From the NCBI GenBank assembly GCA_944326945.1, contig CALVFY010000006.1, forward strand, positions 1-64,000: DNA of 64,000 bases, given 5' to 3'. This document shows positions 18,201 through 26,800 of this stretch, one piece after another. The DNA comes from an uncultured Rikenellaceae bacterium (GTDB lineage Bacteria; Bacteroidota; Bacteroidia; Bacteroidales; Rikenellaceae). The notes below the pieces were generated by a model. It searched no databases. It saw nothing but the letters and a program-made list of their open reading frames with translations, and was not told the DNA's origin. Position 1 is the first letter of the stretch. Each line of letters begins with the position of its first letter. The position numbers and the translations under genes were made by a program.

Positions 18201-19715
18201 CGTATCGCATCCCATAGCCCCCAACGGTTCAGCCGCATCACGAGCCATGGGAAGGATGATCTGTTCGACATCCTCTTTCGAATACCCGAATGCGTGCAGC
18301 ATCCGGCCATAGTCCGGGACATGATGCTTCACCTTCCGACCCGAAGATATATCACTCAATATCACACGATTCCGTTCCAGCCAATCCCGATAGGGATGTT
18401 CGCCGGCCAGACGTGCCTTGATCTGGGCATCATACTCGATGGTTCCCGTTTCGGTATCCACCATCAGAATCTTTCCCGGATACAAACGCCCCTTCTCCTT
18501 GATTTGAGCCGGATCAACATCCAATACTCCCGTCTCCGAGGCTACCACCATCATACCGCTTTTCGTGATAAAATAGCGCGCCGGACGCAATCCGTTACGG
18601 TCGAGCATACCTCCGGCATAACGTCCGTCCGAAAAGAGCAATGTGGCCGGACCGTCCCACGGCTCCATGAAAATACTATGATATTCATAGAAGGCCTTCA
18701 ACTCGGGAGAGATGGGATTCTTGTCGTTGTAGCTCTCCGGAATCAACATCGCCAACGCATGAGGCAGACTCATACCACTGGCTACAAAAAATTCCAACAC
18801 ATTATCCAACGTAGCACTGTCGCTCATTCCCGGCTGCACGATCGGACACAACTCCTCCATCGGACCGAGTTTCTCGGCCTGGAGCACACTCTCCCGGGTA
18901 GTCATCCAGCTACGGTTTCCGCGAATCGTATTGATCTCTCCGTTGTGTCCCACCATCCGGAACGGCTGGGCCAACTCCCAGGTCGGAAAAGTATTGGTCG
19001 AGAAACGGGAGTGCACCAGGGCCAATCCACTCGTAAAATAGGGATTCTGCAGATCGGTGAAATAGTAGCGCAACTGGGGGGAAGACAACAGCCCCTTGTA
19101 AACCAACGTTCGAGTAGAGAGACTCACCACATAAAGCGGGGCCGCCCCCTCCAAAGCGGATGTCGAAGCCAGTGCCCGTTCGATACGACGGCGCACCAGA
19201 TAGCTCCGACGTTCCAAATCGGCTTTGTCTTCGCCTCCGGTGATGAATATCTGCCGGATATCGGGCTCGGTATGAGCTGCGGCTTCACCCAAAATCTCCC
19301 GGTTGACCGGCACACGCCGTACGTGCATCAGGGTCAGACCCGAAGCCTGCACCACCTGTTTGATTACCCCCAAAGCCACGGTTGCCTTCGCCTCATCACG
19401 CGGCAGAAAGACCAATCCCGTGGCATAGCGTCCCTTCTCCGGCACGGGAATCCCTTGCAGGAGAATAAACTCATGGGGAATCTGCACCATAATTCCGGCG
19501 CCATCCCCCGTTTTGTTGTCGGCCCCCTCGGCTCCCCGGTGCACCATGTGCTCCAACACCTGAAGGCCGTTTTCGACCACTTCGTGGGTCTTCGCCCCAC
19601 TGATATCTATGACAAGACCCACCCCACATCCATCCTTCTCATACCCAGGGTCATAAAGCCCCCGCTGTCGGGGGGCTTCATGATCGATATTGTATCGTTT
19701 CATGGCTGTTTTCAT
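15207..19715 (-). CDS. gltB: Glutamate synthase large subunit
   Basis: Transfers the amide of glutamine to 2-oxoglutarate. The 1502-residue chain shows the GltB order: N-terminal glutaminase (Cys30 in EKDGCGVGLV), the central domain, the FMN-binding synthase domain (SGAEGGTGASPLSS, then a cysteine cluster GCVLCRRCHTNTCPVG for the 3Fe-4S centre), and the C-terminal GxGxG helix domain (GAFLPHGVEFRLEGDANDYVGK, about 1280-1480). The start is one of three close Met codons (19718, 19715, 19703). No gltD (NADPH-binding small subunit) is adjacent, so electrons must come from a subunit encoded elsewhere or from ferredoxin. It is co-transcribed with glnN and asnA. Confidence 0.96.
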   Translation of the reverse strand: MKTAMKRYNIDHEAPRQRGLYDPGYEKDGCGVGLVIDISGAKTHEVVENGLQVLEHMVHRGAEGADNKTGDGAGIMVQIPHEFILLQGIPVPEKGRYATGLVFLPRDEAKATVALGVIKQVVQASGLTLMHVRRVPVNREILGEAAAHTEPDIRQIFITGGEDKADLERRSYLVRRRIERALASTSALEGAAPLYVVSLSTRTLVYKGLLSSPQLRYYFTDLQNPYFTSGLALVHSRFSTNTFPTWELAQPFRMVGHNGEINTIRGNRSWMTTRESVLQAEKLGPMEELCPIVQPGMSDSATLDNVLEFFVASGMSLPHALAMLIPESYNDKNPISPELKAFYEYHSIFMEPWDGPATLLFSDGRYAGGMLDRNGLRPARYFITKSGMMVVASETGVLDVDPAQIKEKGRLYPGKILMVDTETGTIEYDAQIKARLAGEHPYRDWLERNRVILSDISSGRKVKHHVPDYGRMLHAFGYSKEDVEQIILPMARDAAEPLGAMGCDTPPAVLSERPQRLFNYFRQQFAQVTNPPIDPLREEMVMSIASYIGAIGGNILHPSPDHCKVVKLPSPVLTNRDLDILRNLRYKGFHTLTLPMLFDPAGGAEALEEAVDELCRRAERAVDEGYNYVILSDRGVDATHAPVPSLLALSAVHHYLIARRKRAQIALIVETAEAREVMHMALLIGFGASAVNPYLAFGVLCDLVEQGRVQLDFPGAESHYIKAVNKGLQKIISKMGISTIRSYRGAKIFEAVGLSAGLLDRYFDGMISRIGGVGLAEIAADVIRTHAEAFAESQSEQSKSTVELKPSGEYAYRRDGELHAWTPEIVSALQTAVREGDPKQYEHFAALVNDREKPIFMRDMLTMRRSPIGLSEVEPAERIMKRFVTGAMSFGSISREAHELLAVAMNAIGGRSNTGEGGEDPARYRVRRDGSSARSAVKQVASGRFGVDAQYLVNADEIQIKVAQGAKPGEGGQLPGYKVDGMVARTRHAVPGVTLISPPPHHDIYSIEDLAQLIFDLKNVNPAALISVKLVSEGGVGTIAAGVAKAKADLIVISGAEGGTGASPLSSVRHAGLPAELGLAEIQQTLVLNNLRGKVYVQVDGQLKTGRDVMVAALLGAEEFGFSTAALVSMGCVLCRRCHTNTCPVGIATQDEALRKKFRGKKEFVMNYFRFVAEEVRRELASLGLRTLDEAIGRADLLEPRHYPRKSKLATVDLSRLLWRPQAEGHAVRRVEPQDHKIDKVMDRALVGMLTPAIESELAAQLDFPIHNTDRSVGAMLSGEIARHYGNKGLAEDTIRITFRGSAGQSFGAFLPHGVEFRLEGDANDYVGKSLCGGRLVVVPPQSAEFAPEENIIAGNTLLYGATAGELYINGRVGERFCVRNSGATAVVEGVGDNCCEYMTDGRVVVLGTTGRNFAAGMSGGVAYVWNKEGNFDYFCNMEMVELLPVEDPEDEKELHALVSAHYYHTGSPLARRMMDRWSEFLPSFLKVMPSEYKELLNAAKK

Positions 19716-19738
19716 CATTTCATCACCTTCCCATACCC

Positions 19739-21931
19739 TCATCGGATGAAGAGCAATTCTCTGTACTTGGGCAACGGCCACATCTCGTTATCCACGATCA
19801 ATTCCAATTTATCAATATGGTAACGGATCTCATCGAACAACGGAGCCACCGTATCGTGATAGGCGATCGCCTTCTGACGTTCGTCCGTGATCTTATTGGC
19901 CACCTTGCGGGCATCGGTGAGCGACTCCACCTTCGAATGGATTTCGGTCATGTGGTAAGAAAGTTTCTCAATCAGCCCCACATCGTAGGATGCGACCATC
20001 TGACTCTTGCCCGAGGGAAACATCCGATTGATCTTGTCCACCTTGTCCAGCAACATGGCCTGGTAACGCGAAGCCACGGGAATGATATGATTCATCGCCA
20101 GATCTCCCAGCACACGAGCCTCGATCTGTATCTTCTTGGTATAGGTCTCCAGATAGACCTCGGCCCGAGCATGCAGCTCCTTCTCGCTCAGCACACCGGT
20201 CTCGGTGAACATCTTCACCGTATCGGGCGTCATGAAACGGTCGAAAATCAACGGCACCGAAGTCTCGCAATCCAACCCCCGTTCGGCCGCCTCCTTCTTC
20301 CATTCGTCACAATATCCGTTACCGTCGAACCGGATCGGCTTGCACTCCTTAATATAAGACTTCAGTACGGTAAAGATCGCCTTCTCACGACTCTCCCCGG
20401 CAGCAATTTTTTCGTCCACGGCAGCCTTGAAATCACACAACTGAGCTGCCACCGCCGTATTGAGGGTGATCATTGCTCCGGCGCAGTTGGCCGAAGAACC
20501 CACGGCACGGAATTCGAACCGGTTCCCCGTGAATGCAAAAGGAGAGGTCCTGTTCCGGTCGGTATTGTCGATCAACAGTTCCGGAATGTGGGCAATCCCC
20601 CCCATGCGGAATCCGCTTTTGCCATCGAAGACAATCGCCTGGTCGGCCGTACTCTTCTCCAGACGGTCGAGCACCTCCGAAATCTGACTGCCCAGAAAAA
20701 CGGAGATAATGGCAGGAGGAGCCTCATTGGCTCCCAGCCGATGGGCATTCGTAGCACTCGAAATAGAGGCTTTCAGCACCCCGTTGTGTTTGTAGACCGC
20801 CATCAGGATATTGACCAGGAAGGTCACGAACTGCAGATTCTCGGCTGGAGTTTTGCCCGGCGAGAGCAGGTTCACACCCGTATCGGTACCCAACGACCAG
20901 TTATTGTGTTTTCCGCTTCCATTAATCCCCTTGAAAGGCTTTTCGTGGAGCAGCACCCGGAACGAGTGACGACGGGCCACCTTCTTGATCGTGGACATGA
21001 GCAACTGGTTATGGTCATTGGCCAGATTGGTCTCCTCGTAGATCGGAGCCAACTCGAACTGATTGGGTGCCACCTCATTATGACGGGTTTTGGCCGGGAT
21101 ACCCAATTTCAGACATTCATATTCCAGATCCTCCATGAAGGCCATCACCCGCGTAGGGATAGCCCCGAAATAGTGATCTTCGAGCTGCTGATTCTTGGCA
21201 CTCTCATGCCCCATCAACGTACGACCGGTGAGCATCAGATCGGGACGTGCAGCCCACAAACCCTCGTCCACCAAAAAATATTCCTGCTCCCAACCCAGAT
21301 AGGAAAAAACCTTCTCCACTGCCGGATCAAAATAACGACATACAGCCGTAGCCGCCTGATCCACAGCACTCAGCGAACGCAATAAGGGCGCCTTATAATC
21401 GAGGGCCTCACCCGTATAGGCAATAAATATAGTAGGTATACAGAGTGTGTCGTCCACCACGAAAGCCGGCGAAGTGGCATCCCAAGCACTATATCCGCGC
21501 GCTTCGAACGTGTTGCGGATACCGCCATTGGGAAAACTCGATGCATCCGGTTCCTGCTGGATCAGCAATTTGCCGCTGAATTCCTCGATCATGCCGCCCC
21601 GACCGTCGTGCTCCACAAAAGAGTCGTGTTTCTCGGCCGTTCCTCCGGTCAGAGGCTGAAACCAGTGTGTATAGTGCGTGGCACCCATATCCATAGCCCA
21701 CTGTTTCATCCCGGCAGCCACGCTGTCTGCAATCTCGCGACTGAGCGAAGCACCGTGCTCCATCGTCTGCATAAGAGCCTCGAAAGTACTCTTGGGCAAA
21801 TACTTGCGCATCGCCTCACGGCCGAACACCCGACTGCCGAAATACTCCGACGGACGTCCTGCGGGTGCATCTACACTCATTGCTTTCCGTTTGATGGCCT
21901 CCTCAACCATTTTGAACCGTAATGTTGCCAT
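19739..21931 (-). CDS. glnN: Glutamine synthetase type III
   Basis: ATP-dependent amidation of glutamate. At 730 residues it is the long GSIII form typical of Bacteroides and some cyanobacteria, not the 470-residue GlnA. The family opening SEYFGSRVFG is present, as is the glutamate/ammonia site region KTRHNEVAPNQFELAP. The ATP-site segment GSGKHNNWSLGTDTGVNLL is followed by NRTSPFAFTGNRFEFRAVGS. It lies between asnA and gltB with gaps of 41 and about 23 nt, so the ammonia-assimilating GS/GOGAT pair is made from one message. Confidence 0.96.
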   Translation of the reverse strand: MATLRFKMVEEAIKRKAMSVDAPAGRPSEYFGSRVFGREAMRKYLPKSTFEALMQTMEHGASLSREIADSVAAGMKQWAMDMGATHYTHWFQPLTGGTAEKHDSFVEHDGRGGMIEEFSGKLLIQQEPDASSFPNGGIRNTFEARGYSAWDATSPAFVVDDTLCIPTIFIAYTGEALDYKAPLLRSLSAVDQAATAVCRYFDPAVEKVFSYLGWEQEYFLVDEGLWAARPDLMLTGRTLMGHESAKNQQLEDHYFGAIPTRVMAFMEDLEYECLKLGIPAKTRHNEVAPNQFELAPIYEETNLANDHNQLLMSTIKKVARRHSFRVLLHEKPFKGINGSGKHNNWSLGTDTGVNLLSPGKTPAENLQFVTFLVNILMAVYKHNGVLKASISSATNAHRLGANEAPPAIISVFLGSQISEVLDRLEKSTADQAIVFDGKSGFRMGGIAHIPELLIDNTDRNRTSPFAFTGNRFEFRAVGSSANCAGAMITLNTAVAAQLCDFKAAVDEKIAAGESREKAIFTVLKSYIKECKPIRFDGNGYCDEWKKEAAERGLDCETSVPLIFDRFMTPDTVKMFTETGVLSEKELHARAEVYLETYTKKIQIEARVLGDLAMNHIIPVASRYQAMLLDKVDKINRMFPSGKSQMVASYDVGLIEKLSYHMTEIHSKVESLTDARKVANKITDERQKAIAYHDTVAPLFDEIRYHIDKLELIVDNEMWPLPKYRELLFIR

Positions 21932-21972
21932 AACCTTATTGACTTATTGATTCTTGGGTAATCCGTAATTTG

Positions 21973-23010
21973 TTATTTCAAATAAATGCCATGTTTAGCA
22001 CATTCGTCCACCATCTCCTCAGGCCAAATACTTGCCTGTACTTCGCCTATGTGTGCACAACGCAGCAGAAACATGCAGAGTCTTGACTGACCGATTCCTC
22101 CCCCCACCGAATAAGGCAGCCGTTCTTCCAACAGCGAACGATGAAAATCGAGTCCCTTCCGCTCGGGACACCCACACATATCCAACTGACGAGTCAATGC
22201 TTCGGCATCCACCCGAATCCCCATACTCGAAATCTCGAAAGCACTCTTCAGCACAGGGTTCCAGACAATAATATCCCCGTTGAGTCCCCGGTAACCGGGC
22301 TGTGTTTCGGTCGACCAGTCGTCGTAATCCGGAGCCCGACCGTCGTGTTTTTTACCATCGGAGAGCGGTCCGCCGATACCGATCACGAAAATCGCTCCAT
22401 ATTTCCGGGCAGCTTCGCTCTCCCTTTGCTGCGGAGTCAAATCGGGATAAACCCGCAACAGATCTTCCGCATGCACAAACTCAATCTTCTCCGGCAATAC
22501 CGGTGTAATATGCGGATATTTCGCATAGACCATCTCCTCAGTCTGCCGAAGCACCCCATATATCTTCTCCACAATGCCCTTCAAAAAGGCGAGATTACGC
22601 TCCTCTGCCGTGATTGTCCGCTCCCAATCCCATTGGTCCACATACAATGAATGAAGATTATCCAACTCCTCGTCGGCCCGGATGGCATTCATATCGGTAT
22701 ACAGTCCATAACCGGGAGCAATCCGATAAACCCCCAGTTTCATCCGTTTCCATTTGGCCAGCGAATGAACGACCTCCGCCCGACGCTCTCCCATATCCTT
22801 GACAGGAAAAGAGACCGGTCGCTCCGTTCCATTCAAATCGTCGTTGATGCCCGTACCCGAAAGCACAAAAAGAGGAGCCGTCACCCGACGCAACCTCAAT
22901 TCCCGGGAAAGCAATCCCTGAAAAGTATCCTTAATCTCTTTGATCGCCTGTTCCATCGTCTCGGGAACCAGACAGGGCCGATAATCGGCCGGAATAGCCA
23001 ATGCTTTCAT
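21973..23010 (-). CDS. asnA: Aspartate-ammonia ligase (asparagine synthetase A)
   Basis: Makes asparagine from aspartate, ammonia and ATP. It belongs to the class II aminoacyl-tRNA synthetase-like fold. Signatures are LRLRRVTAPLFV, GINDDLNGTERPVSF, VHSLAKWKRMKL and, near the end, LPYSVGGGIGQSRLCMFLL (ATP motif 3). The start at 23010 gives 345 residues, the usual Bacteroidetes length; Met at 23019 is an alternative. It is the first gene of the nitrogen operon, preceded by an unusually long leader (see 23011-23278). Confidence 0.95.
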   Translation of the reverse strand: MKALAIPADYRPCLVPETMEQAIKEIKDTFQGLLSRELRLRRVTAPLFVLSGTGINDDLNGTERPVSFPVKDMGERRAEVVHSLAKWKRMKLGVYRIAPGYGLYTDMNAIRADEELDNLHSLYVDQWDWERTITAEERNLAFLKGIVEKIYGVLRQTEEMVYAKYPHITPVLPEKIEFVHAEDLLRVYPDLTPQQRESEAARKYGAIFVIGIGGPLSDGKKHDGRAPDYDDWSTETQPGYRGLNGDIIVWNPVLKSAFEISSMGIRVDAEALTRQLDMCGCPERKGLDFHRSLLEERLPYSVGGGIGQSRLCMFLLRCAHIGEVQASIWPEEMVDECAKHGIYLK

Positions 23011-23278
23011 CCTTTCCATTTTTTTCAAAGCCACAACCCGGAATCACAACCGAATCCACCCCACATCCCTCACTCATCCAACCAACCCTAAGAGAACCCG
23101 AAACATCATCACACACATCTCATCACACTCACATCCACCCCACGATCAGTTGCAAATCCGATATTGTGCCTCAACATTTCAACATCCAACAATATTTCAC
23201 TATAACACGTTCCCACTTAAACCACCCTGTCTCAAAAAAACAAGTTTTTTCTCCAACACCCCCCAACACCAACCACCA
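23011..23278 (-). promoter_or_regulatory. Long G-rich 5' leader of the asnA-glnN-gltB-purF operon
   Basis: Between the predicted transcription start (about 23278) and the asnA ATG lie some 265 nt with no convincing gene. The transcript would be rich in G and U, with many GG runs and repeated GATG/GTGTG words. Near its 5' end an A6-C-TTG-T7 segment can fold into a small A/U hairpin. A 61-codon frame begins at 23116 and overlaps the asnA start, but it has no recognisable content. No known riboswitch is recognised. The length suggests a regulatory leader, which is inference. Confidence 0.4.
23253..23277 (-). other. Possible two-tetrad G-quadruplex motif at the 5' end of the asnA leader
   Basis: On the minus strand the tracts run GG-T-GG-TT-GG-TGTT-GGGGGG, four G-tracts with loops of 1, 2 and 4 nt, plus a further GG. 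The order GGTTGGTGTTGG resembles two-tetrad quadruplex formers. It would form the very first bases of the asnA operon mRNA. Confidence 0.45.
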
Positions 23279-23284
23279 ACACTG

Positions 23285-23317
23285 CAAATATATATATTTT
23301 TATTTCTTACCCCCAAA
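23285..23317 (-). promoter_or_regulatory. Promoter of the asnA-glnN-gltB-purF operon
   Basis: On the minus strand TTTG (23314-23317) is followed after 21 nt by TATATTTG (23285-23292), a good match to TTTG-N19..21-TAnnTTTG. The start of transcription is expected near 23278. Confidence 0.65.
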
Positions 23318-23694
23318 TTTTTTAGCATATATTTTCAAAATAAACATAAAAAATATCAAAATACCCCATAAAAATAAACACAAATCAACAAATAAAGACA
23401 AAAAACCACCTCACCCCCAAAAAAAACACACAAAACCGAACAAAAAAGGAAAATAAAACAACAGACAGCCAAATAACAACCAATATTACATTCATAACAC
23501 ATAAAAAAATACCCTTTATAACAAACAAAACATTTTTTTTCAAACCACCCTCCCGACAAAACAACACCATCATCCACATATTATATATAAATACTTTTTT
23601 CTCTATCCTGCAAAAAAGCACCGCATCATTTGTATAATTTATATTATAAATGAAAAATATTTAACAATTGTTTCTAATTAGCAAAAAAAGACAT
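23318..23694. other. Intergenic stretch nearly devoid of G on the + strand
   Basis: Together with the asnA leader this belongs to an 800-nt gene-free interval. Between 23341 and 23580 the + strand carries 7 G against about 60 C, the rest being A and T, with C-runs such as ACCCCC and long A-runs. No start codon with a sensible frame, no tRNA and no repeat unit is seen. The last 100 nt before the promoter of the giant gene are plain AT-rich DNA. I see no gene here. Confidence 0.6.
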
Positions 23695-23702
23695 ATATTT
23701 GT
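23695..23702 (+). promoter_or_regulatory. Candidate -7 element (TATATTTG) for the giant PLP/P-loop gene
   Basis: TATATTTG fits TAnnTTTG. It would start transcription near 23709 and leave a leader of about 120 nt before the ATG at 23832. A TTG lies about 23 nt upstream. Confidence 0.5.
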
Positions 23703-23831
23703 CCCCGAAGATGAAGTATTAAATTTCGGTAATAAATATTACATTTTACCAATACACCTCTCATCATCCGGAAAAAACAGACAAAATTCTGATAACCAAT
23801 ACATAAAAAATAATCACCAACGAAGAAAAAG

Positions 23832-26800
23832 ATGAAAATAGTCGGTGAACCCAAAGCATTTTTAAGCAACGAAGCGTTGCAATTGCTGGACCTCTACCGG
23901 TCACTGGGCGAACGAGCAGAGATATTTCTGCCTCGTCACATTTTCGATAACCTGACCAATTTCGTCAGCCTCTGCATGGAGGAACCAGACGATCCGGCCA
24001 AGCAACAGGCGGAGATCAACAAATATCTGCTCCGTTTCCGCGAAGATATTCCCGGATATGTGGACGTCTCGCTGATGCTGATCCCTCACAACAATTCGAA
24101 AGCTTTCGAGTTGAGTAACAAACGGGGGCGTTTCGTGCGAAAAATCGACCGATTGATCGACACCGATGGCACTACTGCCGAATTCAAAAAACTGTTACGC
24201 AACATTCGCGAAAGCCACGATCTGTCTGTCGGAACTCCTCCTGTCAACAACTATACGATCGACTTCATGAGTCAGCTCCAGTTGGGAGGACATGTACGCG
24301 ACCTTCGCAAATACCGTGACGTGATCGGTGTAACGGGAGATATCAACGAGGCCCACTGGAACTATATGATGGATACGCTCGAACAAATGATATCTCAGAG
24401 CACCCATTACACAACCAATGCGGAAAAAACAGACTTTTTAAATCGCAGTCGCTGGACGGTAAACTTCAAAGGACTCAACGGAATGATCCGTACCGTCGTA
24501 TCGGGTAATGCCGACAAGGCGGTCGAGTTACTCAAGGGCGACGTATTCAATGCAGCGTCAGTCGTGGTGATGGATTCGCCCTCGCCCGAGGAGTTATATG
24601 AACAGATGACGACCGACACCACCAGCATTTTCGTGGTAAAGGTACGCCACGCCCGCATCAACCACTATACAGGCGAACGGTGGTTCCCGTTACTCACTCG
24701 GCTGGTGATCGTAGACGACTCCAAAGAGTCACGCAGTTCAAACACCTCGCTGGTATTCTGCTTCCACAATGGCATAATCAATACCCTGAACAAGGTACAC
24801 ACCAAGAAACTGGGATCACCTGCCAACACTCAACTCAACCTGCGATTGATTCTGGAGAATGTCAATGCCTCCTATCTCACCGAATTTCGCGAAAAGATCG
24901 AAGCGCAGATCGAAACCTATTCGAAAGAGCTGGAACAGATGCTCTCTGAACAGACGGGCGATCCCTCGAATATCGAGAAGCGGATCACCCTATTCAAGCT
25001 GGATGCTTTCTCCCGTCAGGTGGTTCAGGACAAATATTCGCTCGAAAAACTGCGCGACTTCATCTTCTTCCTGGAGAACTGCCACAAGCAGGAGAACAAA
25101 CAGGTACAGACCCAGGAACTGATCGACGAGTTCGAAAAACGGATGAACAGCTATTTCTATGCCGGCAACCCAAATATCGACATCGTGACGATTCTCGAGG
25201 GCGGCGGCCGTAATCAGATCCGCACCTTCGGACAGTATCTGCGCCAAAAGCCGTTCAACAATCTGAACAGCAAGATCCGTTATGCCTGCCGGCTGATTCT
25301 GGACATCATTCCCAGCTGCTACGAACGCACGCTGAAGAATCATTTCCACAAAAATTTCGGAATCAATCTCTTCCTGGAGAAATATAAAGAGTATCTGACC
25401 AAAACGGGACGCGAAGCAGACAACAAGGGACGGTTCGAAAAATTCCTGATCGATCTGGGCATTCGCGACAAGTATTTCTCATTGGGCGAAGAGGATCGCG
25501 ACATCGTGAAGAATTTTCTGTCGGCGCTGGGCAATCTGGACCAGACCTCGGTATCAGATTCCGTACAGATGATTATCCGCGACCTGCTGTTCAATCCGAA
25601 CGGCCGGCCCAAACCTTATGTCATCTACAATGCGGTGCAGGCATGGGAATACAAGGATCTGCTGCCGGACGATCTGTTCGACATCAATCCGTTCGACATC
25701 GAGATCGAAAATCTGCCCGACGGACGTTTGGCCTACGACCGCCTGATCGACCGCCTGAAACGGATCAAATCGACCCTTTCGCTCTTCGACGACAGCGGTT
25801 CGTTGTGGGATCTGTTCTGCGAAAACACCACCATTCTGGTCAACGATCCGAACAATCCGACCGGTTACACCGATTTCAACAGCGAATCGATCAACGAATT
25901 CCTCCGCTTCTTAAACAGCAGCAAGATCACCCTCTTCCTCGACGAGGCTTATGCCGAGAGCGTGAAGATCGAAGATCCCGAGATGCCCAAATGGCGTACC
26001 ATCTCGCGCTATATCATGAACAACATCAACGCACAGAGTAAGATTCGTGCCATTTCATCGCTCTCCACGACCAAAAACCTGGCCGCCACCGGAGAGCGGC
26101 TCGGAGCCATCGCCACTACGCCGCAGGCCGCCCCGTTCGCTGAATTTGCCCGCCGTTGCAACAGTGCCGAACACGGTAACAACAACTCGCTGCTGATACT
26201 CAACAACTCTTTGGAAACCGCTCAAGTGGCCAAGAGTATCAAAGACCAGATGGAGGCCAAGTTACCTAAGAATGCATCGCGATCCAATATCAAGAAAGCG
26301 ATCGTGAACTTCATCAAGGAACAGATCGACAAGACCGAACGCAATAACCGCAAGAGTATTGCCAACCAGCTGCACAAGACAGCGGGATTTGAAGGATCCC
26401 CCCTCTATCTGTTCCTGTTGGATGAGTTGGTGGCGCTCGACAAGCTGGATGTGCTGGGTCTGCCCGACGACTTCAAATACAAGGACGAACCCTTCTTCTC
26501 CTACTACCAGAGCAAACTGGTAAGCAATCTCAATCGTTTCCGCGTCAACAAGAATTTCCGCAGCGAATCGCTCAAACGACTCTCGATGGCCAAACAAACG
26601 GCTGCCCGGTTGCTCGAAAAATTCGGTACGGATGCATTGGAGATCGTGGATTCGGACGGTTCGTATCTTTTCAACTTCCGGATCAAGGGCGGCGCTTCGT
26701 ATGCCGACATGCTCGCCTTCTGCGGTGCGTTGGCCGAAAACCGGGGAATCGCCACGGTGCCCTATCCCACGGGATTGGTGCGTTTCGCTGTTGGAGGCTT

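Noticed and set aside
17358..19823. 821-codon open frame on the plus strand through gltB
   Set aside because: Antisense of gltB, with no domain, start signal or promoter.
22931..23116. 61-codon minus-strand frame in the asnA leader
   Set aside because: It overlaps the asnA start in another frame and has no recognisable content; kept only as a remark in the leader entry.
23001..23456. 151-codon plus-strand frame in the G-poor region
   Set aside because: His/Pro/Lys/Asn-rich product caused by the base bias, with no start signal.
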